Shown here one piece after another: positions 11,632 to 24,439 of a DNA stretch of 64,000 nt. The stretch spans positions 80,875,832 through 80,939,831 of the forward strand of contig OZ026619.1 in assembly GCA_964020975.1 (NCBI GenBank). The letters run 5' to 3'. Under the pieces are notes generated by a model. It had not been told where the DNA came from and ran no database searches. It was given only the letters and a program-made list of their open reading frames with translations. The position numbers and the translations under genes are program-made. The first letter of the stretch is position 1; each line of letters begins with the position of its first letter. Origin of the DNA: Hermodice carunculata (Eukaryota > Annelida > Polychaeta > Eunicida > Amphinomidae).

Positions 11632-11805
11632 CAGTGAAACCTCTGAGTGACGACACACAGATATCCAACATGCTCACTCGAACACACAAGTTTTGAGGGT
11701 ACTTAAGTCAAATTCCTTTGCTATTTGGCTAATTTCTCTGACATAGTTAGATATCCGACACATTTCGCAGGGAATAGATGGTGTCATTATAATCCAATTT
11801 CACAG
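11632..11805. mobile_element. TA-flanked MITE (CAGTGAAACCTC family)
   Basis: Starts CAGTGAAACCTCTGAGTGAC after TA and ends near CAATTTCACAG before TA. The interior has CACAAGTTTTGAGGG, TTCCTTTGCTAT and ATCCGACACATTTCGCAGGG, repeated in the copy at 22343-22747. Confidence 0.65.
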
Positions 11806-13019
11806 TAAACAGATTTTTTTTCTTCAACAGTAGCTGTTGTTCTGTCTGGTAAAATCTTTTGCCAAACCAACATCTTAGGGTCTTGCAGGCCAGGTGCAAT
11901 AGATGTGTGTCTACACAAGTGAATCCTAAATATGACAGGCACAATGGTGACCTTGGGGGCTCAGAATGACCTTCGGAATACGTGGGACAGCCAGCCATCC
12001 CACGTCTTTTTTCCCAGGATTTGTATCTATGTTTTCCCTTTTTGTTATTTTGCTGTTGTTGCTGTTTTAATGCCCCAAACAGCCACCTGGCTTTATTCCT
12101 TTCATAATCACACTGTGAAACAGCCCACAATTTCCCTCTGTGAGTCATAAGCTCCAAGCACAGACCAGAATGTTGCTACCTTGGGAATAGTTACTATCCT
12201 ATCGGAACTTCTCAAACTTTCCATCAAAACATTGCCACGAGGCTCAAAGTTGTCACAAAAATGACACAGACAGTATCTTTGACTGGGACAGAATACATCC
12301 TGCAGATTCAACCAGTTTGTTCACCTTTTTTTGTGTGTGTTCAAGGAAGTTTTCTGGTACACTCCAAATGCACCCAAAGTGTGGAGAGGAAAGCTGCTGA
12401 ACTATTGTCTAGATCATTCTTGGTGAAACAAGCAGCTTTTATGACACTGGACCATTTCTGGCAATTTGTAATGGGAAAAAGTTGCATGCCTATGTTCCTC
12501 AGGGTTCAAATCACAAAAATAAATATAACTCAAACAGGGGACCTCACACTAAAAAAAGCTGACAATTACATGCATAAGTACACCTTGGTATGTCTGTAAT
12601 GGTCTGTGGAAAGTTGTTGACCTGATCATACTCTGCCAATGGAATGATGTTTACAGTTATTGTGCTCTCTAAAATTTTTTCAAGATTGCAGGGCAAGTAA
12701 TTTCTCAAATGGCGCTTGTGTAAATATTGAATAGGGAGTCTAAAGAAACTAAGGGGAAGTCCAGGATTGGATCAAGCATTTAAACATGAGAAAATGGAAA
12801 TCTGTGAAAGGTTAACTAAATTTAATAAGCTGCTTCACCCTAATTCTTCAGAATTTATGTCAAAATGTATTGAATGTGGGATATCAGATGCCACCAAAGC
12901 ATGTGACTTGAGAAAGAAATCAGACAAAGAAGTCTGGAGGGACAATGGGAAGGAGGGCCAAAGCTGTCCTCTGTTTTGAGCTGCAGAATGCTGCATTCAG
13001 GAACACGGCAGACCCTGGG
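11806..13019. other. Gene-free stretch, no clear feature
   Basis: An open frame at 12767-12979 (with ERLTKFNKLLHPNSSEF and CIECGISDATKACD) has mildly protein-like composition, but no homologue comes to mind and no splice sites or promoter support it. No repeats of note. Confidence 0.35.
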
Positions 13020-13266
13020 TTAACCCTTTCAGTGCTACATTTTAGACTGAGTCAACAGCTTTCCTCAGCATGCTTAGGGTGCAATTAACCCAAAACGTGC
13101 CACGGATGCTGTTGACCTGGACCATTATGTTCACTGTAACTACAAGCATGCTGGTACTTGAATGAAAGGGCTTTTTACGAGGAACATTAATCTAGTACTC
13201 TTATATTTCAGGACTGTTCGTGTCAAGTTGTTCAAATTTAGTCCCAGTTGGCACAGAAAGGGCTAA
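13020..13266 (-). mobile_element. piggyBac-like MITE, family B
   Basis: Left end TTAACCCTTTCAGTGCTACA, right end GGCACAGAAAGGGCTAA. Hairpin at left (GTCAACAGCTTTCCTC ... GATGCTGTTGACC). The right TTAA has decayed to CTAA. Confidence 0.8.
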
Positions 13267-13812
13267 AAGAGCACTCTCAAAAAGACTGAAGAGTTTCTTT
13301 CAAGACAACCAGTCCTTCACCTGAGGTACAATTACAAACAAAGAGGAAGCGATTGGGATTTCATTAGGTGGCACCCAAAACAGGATGGTCTCTAAAAGGA
13401 GGGGTCGTGTCTCACTACAAAGACTGCCGTTGTCAACAAGATTACTCAGTGTTATATGAGACAGTTTTCAAACACCCAAATGCATTCTCCCTGTAAGACA
13501 TTGAGAACAATATCGTATGAATGTTGTACAATGTACATGAAGAGAAATAAAAGACACGAACACAATGAAGCCAAAAACATTTTTATGTAATTATGAAATT
13601 CTGCGACTGGATGTTGTTTTGATGTTTGGGGTTGGATGGTTGATGGACAAAAATCCCAGCGTACAATGACAAGAAACCTGCCCAATGTGGCACCATGCGT
13701 GATCCTTACGTACCTGCATGTGTGGGGAGACCCCGACAAAAAACTAGCGAGTGTAGCGTTCCATTGCTAATGGTAAGTCACATGCAACATGTCTGTCAAA
13801 ACAGCTGCTACT

Positions 13813-14053
13813 TTAACCCTTTCCCTCTTAAACAAGCCAAAACTGGCTGGTGGTCAAATGTCATCTGCTATAAGTTTTTTTTTTCACTAATTTCAGCAGT
13901 AATGAAAAACGTTTTGAATGAGAACTGTTGACGAGGTATATCACTATGACATGCCTCAGGTCAACAGCTTTTCTTGGCATGGGTTTGGTGCTTGCTGCCC
14001 AACACACATCAAAGAAAAGTTGTTCACAAGTCTCAGGGGAAGGATGGGGTTAA
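13813..14053 (+). mobile_element. piggyBac-like MITE, family A
   Basis: TTAACCCTTTCCCTCTTAAA at left, GGGGAAGGATGGGGTTAA at right, hairpin GTCAACAGCTTTTCTTGG ... AAGAAAAGTTGTTCAC. It shares CTGGTGGTCAAATGTCATCT and AGTAATGAAAAACG with the other A copies. Confidence 0.8.
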
Positions 14054-14668
14054 AGTCACAAACTGTGGCCATAGCACCTTTCGATCCTGATGTTCAGTTG
14101 TTTTCTCTCTCAGATCTGCACAGTAGAAAACAATGTATTTCAATATACGTGTAATATTGTCACTGTTTATTTTATCCCTGGTATGCTATTCTAATAAGAT
14201 AGGGACCCCTTTGGTAGACATGTTTTGTTGACAGAAAAAAAAAAAAAATCCCATGAAGTATGACATTGAAATGAGACTCTGTCACTGGCAGACAGCTATG
14301 GCACAGGTACTTACCACATCTGTGCAGCCACCCTGTCCCCTTTACTTTCAGTGGTTGCATGTGTCTCACTTCAAAAACAAAATTCAATCAGGAGATTTCA
14401 AGTCATTGCAGCCAGTGAATTCTAGGTATCATATCTTCCTGTTACTTTATTTCATAAAAAAGCAATCTGCCTTCAAGTTGTATTTGTCTGGCCAATGAAA
14501 TGAAACCATTGTGGTATCTTACTTTAATATTTACAAAGCTTTCGTTTTTGTTCCAATTAAATAAAAAAAAAAATTTCAAAGGCAGTGAAAGTGGTATACA
14601 TGATATATCAAATGTACATACAATAGTCCGTCCTTTCACAGACCACTCCACTGAATGACCATCTGCCT

Positions 14669-14916
14669 TTAACTCTGTCAGTGCCAACTGTCACTAAAGT
14701 CGAAATACTGAATATGAACTCTGAATTATCAAATGGATACTCTATTAATATTTTTTGGAAAAAGGTCTTTCATTCAAGTTCCAGCACGGCGCTAGTCCCA
14801 CAGAATATAATGGTCCAGGTCAATATCTTTCCTCGGAGTGTTTTGGTTCCATTGAACCCAAAGTGCACCAAGCAAAACTGTTGACTCAGTCCAAAACTTG
14901 GCCCTGAAAGACTCAA
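14669..14916 (+). mobile_element. piggyBac-like MITE, family B, abutting a family A copy
   Basis: Left end TTAACTCTGTCAGTGCCAAC; right end TTGGCCCTGAAAGACTCAA. The hairpin arms near the right are partly decayed. Its right boundary tetranucleotide is also the left boundary of the next element. Confidence 0.8.
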
Positions 14917-15154
14917 CCCTTTCCCCCTTAAACCGGCCAAAACCGGCTAGTGGTCAAATGTCGTCTCTTTCAGTGTTTTCAATTAATTTCAACAGTAATG
15001 AAAAACAATTTTGACTGAGAATTGTAGATGAGCCGTATCAAGATCACATGCCCCAGGTCAACAACTTTCCTTGGCATGAGTTGGGCACTTAGTGCCCAAC
15101 TCATGCCAAGGAAAGCTGTTGACTCAAGTGTTAATTCAAGGGGGAAAGGGTTAA
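14913..15154 (+). mobile_element. piggyBac-like MITE, family A
   Basis: CCCTTTCCCCCTTAAACC at left, GGGGGAAAGGGTTAA at right. The hairpin (GTCAACAACTTTCCTTGG ... CCAAGGAAAGCTGTTGAC, 33-bp arms with one mismatch) is almost the same as in the copy at 1828. Confidence 0.85.
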
Positions 15155-17083
15155 AACCACCTTTATCAGCAGCGTTCAACAAAACTCGTTTTCCCTTGTC
15201 CAGGCCAGTAAAATACGACCAGCAAGTCACACTGCCACCGCACTTGTCAAAATTGTACATGCATTTTACTTAGAACAAGCTGATCAAGGCTGCATGCTTG
15301 GAGACCAGTGAAACATAGTTTTCATTTTCTACCACTGATCAGGTCTCTTGTTCTATCTTTTCCATATTATTTCACCTCCCCTGAGAGACCACCTGATTGT
15401 GACCACTTTCAGACCTGCTTAAAGGGTGGTTTCTCAAAGGAGGGACTTTTCCCTTCACATATAGAATAGTTCCCTTTTGACAGACCACTCCATTGAGGAA
15501 CACCTGCCTTTCAAGACCATGTTTACCAGGTCCCTATATCTATCTTCAATGTTATGTTACCTCCAATAAAGGACTACCAGCTTTATACGACCACTTTTAT
15601 CATGAATGGTCTTATATACAAATCTGAGCCAAAACGTTTTCTAGTATTGAGAAATTTAAGCAAAAACTTTAAGGTGGATCACAATTTACATCCAGTTGCT
15701 TTTGGCCAAATTGAGCAGGAAAGGGTGAAATTATCATAATTCACGTTGACAGAATCGTGAACTCCTGTTCACAAAACTCATGGATAATGAGACTGCATTG
15801 TCACAGAACTCCCGGATAATGTAGCTGCATGTTTCAAGTCTGCATTTCCATTTTATTCAGATCACTGTACCTATTTTGAAAGACCACCTGCTTTGAAAAC
15901 CATATTTGGGCTAATCTGTGAGAAGAGGACATATTATAAATACATGTGTGTGTACTTCATTCACTGATAAATAATTAAATGCATGTATACAGATACCTAT
16001 AATGTGTTGAATGAGGTATTAATTGATGTGTCAAAACTTGACTATGATATGAACATATGTCATAATACTCTATATTAATGAAGGTTGCTTAATGTCGTCT
16101 TGTAAATCTCTGACTACCATCACTTCATTTAATGTTTGACGTGTAATTATACTCACTTGTTTCACTGATGTTACAAAGCTGTGAAAATCAAAACATGATA
16201 AAACAGTATTTTATGTATAGGTTAAGTAGGAACTATGTCCAAAAAATGAACTTCAAACTTCAGTCAAATGACTCAATTGCAAAGACTGTGAAAATTTTCA
16301 CACATGCAAAAAAGTACATTTACAGTATCTACAAACAAACTAAAGTTCTAATACCACAAAACCAACAGTACACACCAACTATTATTACCTCCAAACAATA
16401 CCTTTCGTTTACCAACAGACTCTGAATCAACATTTGGAGCAGATGTGACTGGTTGGAATATCTACTAGAAAGACATAGCCATGCTTAATGGGCCTGCATT
16501 TCCATCGTTTTTCACGGAAGCTCTGATTGTTGTGAGCAAACATATCACCGCTTGTTTTTGTCATTATTCTTTCCGCTGCAGCAACAGCACGGACAATGTG
16601 CCAGAACTGCAGTTCCAAGGGCAGATTACCTGTGCCAATAGCCTTCCCACGATAACACTAATTTCTCAAGTTTCGGTATTCATACCTGCTGGCACCGCAG
16701 CAGTTCTCTGTACGCCGTATCAACACATTGTGTAGCACTGGTGATGAGCATGTCTCTTTGTAACTGAGAGCTACAGATTCATTTACAATGCAAGGTATTG
16801 TCACTGCTTTGGGTTCCCAGCCACTCCGTAAATATTACTTCTAGCTTTGGCAGATCTATATGGGTGTTTGTGACAGTCTGCCCCTGTTTACCTCCTCTAT
16901 CTGTCCATTCAATTAGACTGCAGGGTAGGAAAGGCAATATTATATCCTTTGGGGGAAAATATCCCTGATCTGTGGTACTACATCTCTTTAAAATTGATTT
17001 TTCAACATGCTGGATTTCCAGTGGAAGATTTAATTTTGTTTAACATAGCTCTGTCCTAAATGTGTTTCTTGCTTTAACGCATT
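15155..17083. other. Gene-free stretch with GAGAGACCACC remnants
   Basis: Between about 15355 and 15900 are several degraded pieces of the TA-flanked MITE family (GAGAGACCACCTG, GACAGACCACTCC, AAAGACCACCTGC). The rest, 15900-17080, shows nothing recognisable. Confidence 0.45.
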
Positions 17084-17300
17084 CCCTTAAACTGGCCAAA
17101 ACCAAGCAGAGGCAAAATGTCTCCTTCAGTGATTTTTGTCTTCTTTTTCTGTCATTAATTTCAGTGTTTTTCAATGAAAAATTGCACAAGATTGAGTACG
17201 GGTCCTATTAAAATAACTAGCCCCAGTCAACAGCTTTCCTTAAGGCAATTGGATGTTAAGTGACCTAGCCATCACAAGGAAGTCGCTGACTCATTTTTAA
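17084..17300 (+). mobile_element. piggyBac-like MITE, family A, right end decayed
   Basis: Left TTAACGCATTCCCTTAAACT; hairpin GTCAACAGCTTTCCTTAAGG ... AAGGAAGTCGCTGAC. The GGGGAAAGGG terminus is missing; a TTAA at 17297 abuts the next element. Confidence 0.65.
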
Positions 17301-18130
17301 CTAGAACAGGCTGATTTTCCGACAGAAAATCCAACGTCTCCCCGTGTGTCCTTACTATTGACACCCACATCAAATTTCAACTTCCCAAGTCAAATCTTTC
17401 TTGAGTTATGACGTCCACATTGATTTTAGACGAAAATGCCCACGTGACCTTGAAAAATACGTCAAGGTCATACATCTGCAGTCACAAGCAAGGTCTTACA
17501 AAAGTCTTACATAGAAACATAGTCACACAAAATGTCAACCTCTTTAAGTCAAATCTTTCTCGAGTGCATGTGCAATGATTTTTAAAAAGTGGCTATGTGG
17601 CCTTGAAAATAGGTCAAGGTCACCCATCTACAATCCCAACCTCGTTGATATTATAGTCCATAATCATGCAAAATTTCAACCTCCTAAGTCAAATCCTTGC
17701 AGAGTTGTTGCGTCCGCATCAATTTTAGATGACATGCCTATGTGACCTTGCAAAATACCTCAAGGTCACCCATCTGCAATCCCAAGCAAGATTATATATA
17801 GGAACATCTTCACATAAAATTTCAACTTCCCAAGTCAAATCTTTCTTGAGTTATCACGTCCACATTGATTTTAGATGAAATGCCCACGTGATCTTGAAAA
17901 ATATGTCAAGGTCACCCATCTGCAATCCCAAGCAAGGTTTTATGTAGGAACATCTTCACAAAAAAAATTTCAACTTCCCAAGTCAAATCTTTCTTGAGTT
18001 ATTGCGTCCACAATGCACGCAACAATGTGTTGAAGAAGAACAAGAAGAAGAAGAAGTGGAAGAACAAGAACAAGCGGAAGAAACGGACACAAAAACAATA
18101 TGTCCCCCCGTTGCACAGGGAGACATAATT
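17301..18130 (+). mobile_element. ~145-bp-core repeat element 1 (4 core units, terminal hairpin)
   Basis: The 5' part carries a small hairpin (GATTTTCCGACAGAAAATC). Four core units start at about 17444, 17597, 17742 and 17888 (spacing 153, 145, 146); each has GTGACCTTGAAAA then GTCAAGGTCA. A GAA-rich tract at about 18030-18095 is followed by the 3' hairpin 18099-18127 (ATGTCCCCCC ... GGGAGACAT). No coding capacity. The layout recalls the bivalve pearl/Helentron-associated short elements, but I cannot confirm Helitron ends. Confidence 0.65.
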
Positions 18131-18198
18131 CAACAGTGGCAATTTAAATACAGTGTAGTCAATAGGCTCGGACATAGGGAGTCAATTTCTTTGTAAAT

Positions 18199-18283
18199 TT
18201 TACCTGTGGTGACAGGTCACCAGTCATATGTGGCCACTTTTTCTTGGCAGAAGGGATGGACACATACAGCAGGTACCTCTGTA
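18199..18283. mobile_element. Fragment of TA-flanked MITE (TATGTGGCCAC type)
   Basis: GTGACAGGTCACCAGTCATA, TGTGGCCACTTTTTCTTGGC and ending CAGCAGGTACCTCTG then TA. Related to 53401-53578. Confidence 0.5.
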
Positions 18284-20344
18284 CTTGGAATACTAAGGAT
18301 ATCACCTCTGTAATCTTTGTACCCCAAAATGCCAATTCCCCCAGTGGGGGAAAGCTTATTAGTTATATGTATAGTGTGATATGCTTTGTTACACTGATGT
18401 TATGCACCTGATATTTATTCAGTGTCCTTGACCTATTTTTTCTGATCATGACCTACTACTGACTTTCAAAATTATCATCTTATCAAGGCAGCTGAGTTCT
18501 TTAGAAAGTCTGCCCATAATGTCTCATTCATCTCTGCTACACTGTACCAAACTGTGAAGGTCAGGCATGTCACATGTAAAAACATGAAGATTTTTTTTTT
18601 AAGTTAAGCATCACTTCATTTCGTGATCAAAGACTTTAACCACTGCTTGGTATCCAAAGACGTACATCACATCCTCATGTTGTATCTGCACTGGAGAGTT
18701 GTGCAAATCCCCCTCCAGATGCTTATCAGGTTTGGAGGTGAAGAAGACCCAGGCCCCCATGAGATGCCCAATAGGACGTCATTCTTTAGGTGGTTGGTGG
18801 ACTGTCTCTGTGCCTGGCGTCTCTCTGCCTGGCTGTCTGATAGTTCTAGAGGTAGACAGCTGGAAGAGCATGTCATAAGCCTACGCAGAATATGTGTCAT
18901 TCGAAAGGCATCCTTGACCTATTTTTTGGATTGTGACCTACTTATACAAAATATTTCTGCAAGTAATTTTTTAAATATTTGTCTATATTCAAGAGTGGTC
19001 AGTCCCACAAAGTCTTCAGTTACGCAGCATGAAACTGCCATCAGTCTCGATCACAAGGCCAACATAATAATAAAAATGCAAAAATTCATTCAAAAATCTA
19101 AAAAATAACATTTCATGCTTGTCTTCGTTTTACCTGTTTTGGCTGTTTTAGAGGGGAAGGGGTTAATTTTGCCAGCATGGAATGTAAAACTTTACCTGGC
19201 CTTGAAGAGGTTATAACTATAATGTCATGATGTAGCATCCTCCATGACATTTGAGTTCCCAGTATTGAAGAAATTCACCGTCTTCTCTCAAGTGATTTCC
19301 TATGTGTCTATGCAATTTCATGTCCTTTTTTTTGTACAAAACTTTTACACAGACTCAGTAATGCAACATAAAACACATCTGAACATACAGTTGAACCACT
19401 TCAATTTCTTTTGTGTCTGTATATCTGTTTTTCTTTGAGGGAGAGATCAAGTGTTGAATTAATTTCCCCTAGCCTTGCTGGCAACCCAGAATCCCACTCA
19501 TCTGAAGAATCTGGTTCTCCAGATAACGGAATGCAGTGACACTGACTGCTGTATTGCGGCAGTAAAGCCGATCCCTGTTTTGTATTCAAACACAAAGGTG
19601 ATGGCCACAGTGCTTGTCTCAACACACATGTTGTAACCACAAATAACCAATGTAGCCACAAGATCAAGCTCTATCTACACAGCTGGCCTCTCTAACTACA
19701 TAATGTATCTTTGGCTCCCGGTAAACCAAACTTTCTTCTGGGAGAATATATCCCGCCATTCTGCAGCTGCAGGTGAAAAAAAAAAAAAAAGACAAAACTC
19801 GATTGGTTCTCCATTTTTGTTGATCAATGTGGATTTAGATTCATGTTCGCCTAATTGTACATGTATTTTGGCTTCAAGTAAACCAAATGCCCTGGGATTT
19901 TTCTTCCTTTCTATTTTGTTTTCATACAGACGTCTAAGTATTCTTCTGTAGCCTTATAGTCACACAAATAAGTTATGTACAGCAATCATTAACTTTGCAC
20001 GTGAATCAAGATATTACATCAAGATAAGAAGTGCTCCTGCATGATAATGCTGATGATGGGGCGTCCAAGTCGTAGATGTGTTGTTACAAATGTGTCTTAC
20101 AACTGGGAACATTTTTACGCAGAATTAAGGTGAAAAGTGATTCTGTGGGGAGCCAAGGGACCCATCACGTTATATCAGAAGCCACTTTGTAATGAGGGGC
20201 CTCTCAAAGAGGGAGCTCCTGAGTGCCTGAATTGATATGAATGTACCCAAGACTGTCCTTACTTCCCTAACTTGGCACAACTTGACCCTTTCCTTACTAA
20301 GGGGAAAAAGACCTTTGTCATTTTCCAGTAACCTTCAGAGTTGC
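18284..20344. other. Gene-free stretch, minor palindrome only
   Basis: TTCCCCCAGTGGGGGAA near 18335 is a perfect 17-nt palindrome. An open frame at 18623-19108 has no recognisable domain. Otherwise no feature seen. Confidence 0.4.
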
Positions 20345-20665
20345 TGGCAAGGCATTACTTGCTAGGCAACGCACAACACATGGGCTTCATGTCCAGACAT
20401 GTTGATGTTTTGGTATGGCATGACTTGCCAGGAAATTCACAAAATACAGACTTCATGTCCAGGCATGTCGATGTCTTGGCATAGCATGATTTGCTAGGGA
20501 ATGCACAAAACATGGGGCTTCATGTCCAAGGATGTCGATGTCTTGGCATGGCATGACTTGCTAGGAAATTCACAAAATACAGACTTCATGTTCAGGCATG
20601 TTGGGACTTGGCATGGCATGATTTTCTAGGCACAATCCATGGGCTTCTGGTCCAGGTATGTTGGT
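20345..20665. repeat. ~66-bp tandem repeat, 5 units
   Basis: The word TTGCTAGG or a variant recurs at 20359, 20424, 20491, 20558 and 20623 (spacing 65-67). Each unit carries CTTCATGTCCAGGCATGT and CTTGGCATGGCATGA. Alternate units are more alike (TTCACAAAATACAGACTTCA in units 2 and 4), hinting at a dimeric higher-order step. Confidence 0.8.
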
Positions 20666-22151
20666 AATAAACTGACAGCTCTTCTTGTGAACAATTTCAA
20701 AATGCAATTCTGTGACTTTTGACTAATATTCAGGAAAATGTGACCGGTGACTTACAACTATTCTGCACAAAGATTTAGAAGAAAGCAACAATGTAAGAGT
20801 TTTCACACAACTTTGGTCACAAGGTCAAAATGACTATTATGGTCTTGTGCTTGGCTAAGGTTCTAAATTTCTACGTTAGATATAATCTTACTTCTCAGAC
20901 AATGAACTAACATAACATCTTATCTTGTGTAATGCATACAGATCATTGAAAAGAGCTATGACCCCAAAATGCGCGGTGAATTAAATTCATGTATGAGAAA
21001 AACACATCTATACAATAGCAATATAATGACAAAAAGCCAATCTGTAGTCCCTGATGTACCAATGTTTTGAATTCTTTTTCTTTCAACAGCTTTTTGGCCC
21101 TTCTCATAGAGGGATTGGACATTACATTCACATTAAAGACCAGGTAGAAGATTAACATTGACACAAGTGAGGAATACAGCCCACCAAATGGGATGTGAAC
21201 ATTGATCTAATCAAGATTTTTAGGGAAAGTGACTCCAGCCTGTCGATGGAGCTACATTATTCAACCAGTATGACATCACCTTCCACATAAGAAATCAAAT
21301 GAAAAACAAAGCGCACAAGAGGTATTGGGCACCAGATTTGTTTCTAGGGTGGTACTTGCACCTTGATAAAGTGATACCAGTGAACACTTTATTTCAGTAC
21401 AATATGAAACTGTCAACTGACTGACTCTGCTCCTTGGCTATGAGGAGAATCTAATGATGACAAATCAGCCCAAACCTGAGTGGCAAAACACAATGTATGG
21501 GTTGGGGACCATGCAGGGCACCAGACATGTAGTTCTGTCCCGTAACCTTTCACAGGAGCCCTGCTTGTCACTCGTACATCATTCCCACACTGCAGCTGGA
21601 AGCAGTGCTTGGGGCCTTGCACCACTTCTACAGCTTACTGTAACAAACTGCTCTGGCTCTTTGATATCAGAGTCTATCATATTCTGGCTCTTAGCTCTCT
21701 CCATTGAAGTTTCCTAGCCAGATTCTCTTCAAGAATGCTGAAAATCTAAGCACCTTAGCTTTATTTAAAAAAAAAAAAAGCTCTGAGGCCATTTCACCAA
21801 GTAACAAATGGCCCAAATTGTTATTAATGATAATTATGCAAAATTAAATCAATATTAAACAACTAATGAGGATATTGCCTTGTGCTGTAACCTATAATAT
21901 AAGAACACTGCTGTGGCCAATCACAATGCTGTTCCAAGGAAACTGTATACATGATCTGATCATGGAAATTTCACCTGATGTGAGTGACCATATTTGTTTT
22001 ACCAATGAGACGTTTTGTGGGAAATCACATTACAACCTGTGGCATTACAGGCAAGATTTCAGAATGTTTAAAGCATAACAGAAGCTGCATACATTCATAT
22101 ATAACAATAACAGACTAAGAATCATTTCATGCTTTTGGAAATACTATATTA
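20666..22151. other. Gene-free stretch, no feature seen
   Basis: No MITE end, tandem repeat or exon-like segment recognised; one A13 run at about 21767. Confidence 0.4.
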
Positions 22152-22341
22152 TTAACCCTTTCTGTGCCAATCACGTCTAAAGTCAATCTACTTAAGTCAG
22201 ACAAGTCTGAATTATCATGAAGATCTAAGATTTGTATATCTCGTAAAAGGACCTTTCATTCAAGTACCAGTATGACTATAGTTCCAGAGAAAACATCCCA
22301 CACTGTTGACTCAGTCTAAAATTTGGCATCTAAAGAGTTAA
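22152..22341 (+). mobile_element. piggyBac-like MITE, family B, internally deleted
   Basis: TTAACCCTTTCTGTGCCAAT at left, TTGGCATCTAAAGAGTTAA at right. The hairpin is reduced to one arm (ACTGTTGACTCAGTC), explaining the shorter length. Confidence 0.75.
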
Positions 22342-22342
22342 A

Positions 22343-22747
22343 GTAAAACCTCTTTATAATGACACTCACATATCTGACACATTCATTTAGCAGCACAAGT
22401 TTTGAGGGACTTCGTCAAATTCCTTTGCTATCTGCAGGGTTCTACAACCTGCATGTCTGCTAGCCCTGCACAAGTCAAATTCCAATAAGGGCAAGTTAAA
22501 ATGTCAAAGCACTAGCCCTGTAGGCACCCAGAAATTTTGGTTTTCTGAATGAGATTTGTATGGACAGACAGGCAAGTTTGACTGGAGGGCTTGTAAAATG
22601 CCAAAAATAGTAGCCTTCAGCACTGCAGCTGATAAACGGAACTACAGAGCTCTGTACTAGGCTCACTCATTTTAATTATTCAGGTATCTGACACAATTTG
22701 CAGGGAACATATGCACCTGTAGTGTTATTATAATGAGGTTTCAGTGG
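22343..22747. mobile_element. TA-flanked MITE (CAGTGAAACCTC family) with internal insertion
   Basis: The left part has AAAACCTCTTTATAATGACA, CACAAGTTTTGAGGG and TTCCTTTGCTAT; the right part has ATCTGACACAATTTGCAGGG and ATTATAATGAGGTTTCAGTG. Compared with 11632-11805, about 230 bp of unrelated sequence separate the halves. Confidence 0.6.
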
Positions 22748-23014
22748 ACTATGAACTTCATGGATGCCATTTATTGAATGAGCCTTAAGAGACCATAGAT
22801 TACAGTATGGTTATACAGTCTGTTCATTAAACTGGGTGCTACAGAATGATCAAACATTTCCCTCCACCATTTCTTACTATATACTTTTACAGCAAAACTA
22901 GGCACAAATATACCGGTACATACAGGTTAATATGTGAATGATGCTGTGAAGCTGGACAGATCTATTTGTTCATTGCAAACAAAACACCCCCAGATTGGCA
23001 GCCACGTGCACCAT

Positions 23015-23193
23015 CAGTGTTTCTGTTAACCCCCAAACGGGGGTATATTACCCTTTCAAACCCTTAAATACCGGCTGAGAAAATTCTAAAGGGTCACAGG
23101 TCTTGTTTGTGTACATGTAAAATAGGTGAAAATACAGTCTTGTCCCCTAAATTTTCTTGTTACCCCCTGAAAAAATCCCTAATGGAAACACTG
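23015..23193. mobile_element. Non-autonomous DNA transposon with 5-bp duplication ACCAT
   Basis: CAGTGTTTCTGTTAACCCCC at left and CCCTAATGGAAACACTG at right form a terminal inverted repeat. ACCAT flanks both sides (23010-23014 and 23194-23198). The ends look hAT-like, but a 5-bp duplication is not the 8 bp expected for hAT, so the superfamily is open. Confidence 0.6.
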
Positions 23194-24236
23194 ACCATTA
23201 ACCCTACTTCATTATTCATTTTTGCTTTCTTTAACCAAGTGTAACCTTTTACTCCCCTACTCCCTAGCCCCACAGGAATAAGCCCAGTGCTTGAATTAGC
23301 AGTAATTCTGAAAGCCAGTCCAATCCAAACATTTTCTCCAATAGATATTAACTACCTAATAGCTGCAAACATGATTAAACTATCTGACTATGCCATCAAA
23401 CCCCATGAGAAGGAATCACTTCTGATTCCACATCTAAATTCACACATTTGTAACTAATGCTTTACTTTAAATACCTTGTTAAGTGAATGTGAAATCATGT
23501 ATCAAAATATTTTTGTTGCAAATCCATTAAAAGTTACATTGTGACAATGCCCAGAGGGAGATCTTTTTCATGTGCACTTCATATGCCTCTCTGGCTCTTG
23601 TTTCAATACTGCCCTGTCATGGTTTTCTTTTCACTTATACTGCACATTATGTTTGACTCTTGTGTCAGTGTTAAAAGGAAAGATGATTATTCTGGTGGGT
23701 GGTGTTTTGTTCTGACTATGGTGAAAACTCTTCTGCATGAGACACACATGTCAACAACCTAACCCATTCCATACTCTTATGAGAGATGCCCTTCTGTTTG
23801 GCCGGGAGGGAGCCTTCTCTTTCTGCAGAACATGAATTGCATAGAAAAAAGACACTTGTTTCTGAATTCCAATTTTTTTCTGCTTATTTATGCACAAAAT
23901 CTACTAACCTCAGCAAAGATAACTACATTTTGCAAAAATAAGAAAAATATGAAAGTTGCATATTCAATCCATAATAAAATTTAAAGAGGTCTTTCACTCA
24001 AATTCCTACATGCCTGTCGTAAAATCAGTCTTTTTGGCATTGGTTTACTAAAATGGTCTCCACTAGTAAGTGGTCATTTATGTCTGGTCTTGATTTAACA
24101 GTTCCACCAGTGTATCCAGTGGTACCATGAACCTCCTTTGAGACACCACATTCATGAAGCCCCTTGCTGATTTTGTTTCAATATTATTGTACTGCACAAA
24201 AAAGTCATACTTTAGCGTACATGGGCACACACATAT

Positions 24237-24283
24237 ACGTGTGTGTGTATGTGTGCATGTGTTGAGACAAGAATAGGTGAGAA

Positions 24284-24317
<34 letters not shown>

Positions 24318-24355
24318 ACATGTGTTTTGAGACAAGAATAGGAGAGAAAGGCTAT
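24237..24355. repeat. (TG)n microsatellite with flanking duplication
   Basis: Two TG-rich tracts, the longer at about 24287-24315, are each followed by GAGACAAGAATAGG-GAGAAAGG, so a short direct duplication includes the microsatellite. Confidence 0.85.
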
Positions 24356-24439
24356 TGGTCCTGATTTCCAACTTTCACATTTGATGCATAAAATATCAGT
24401 ACATCTCAGTGATCATATACATGTACTGAGTTTTGCAAT

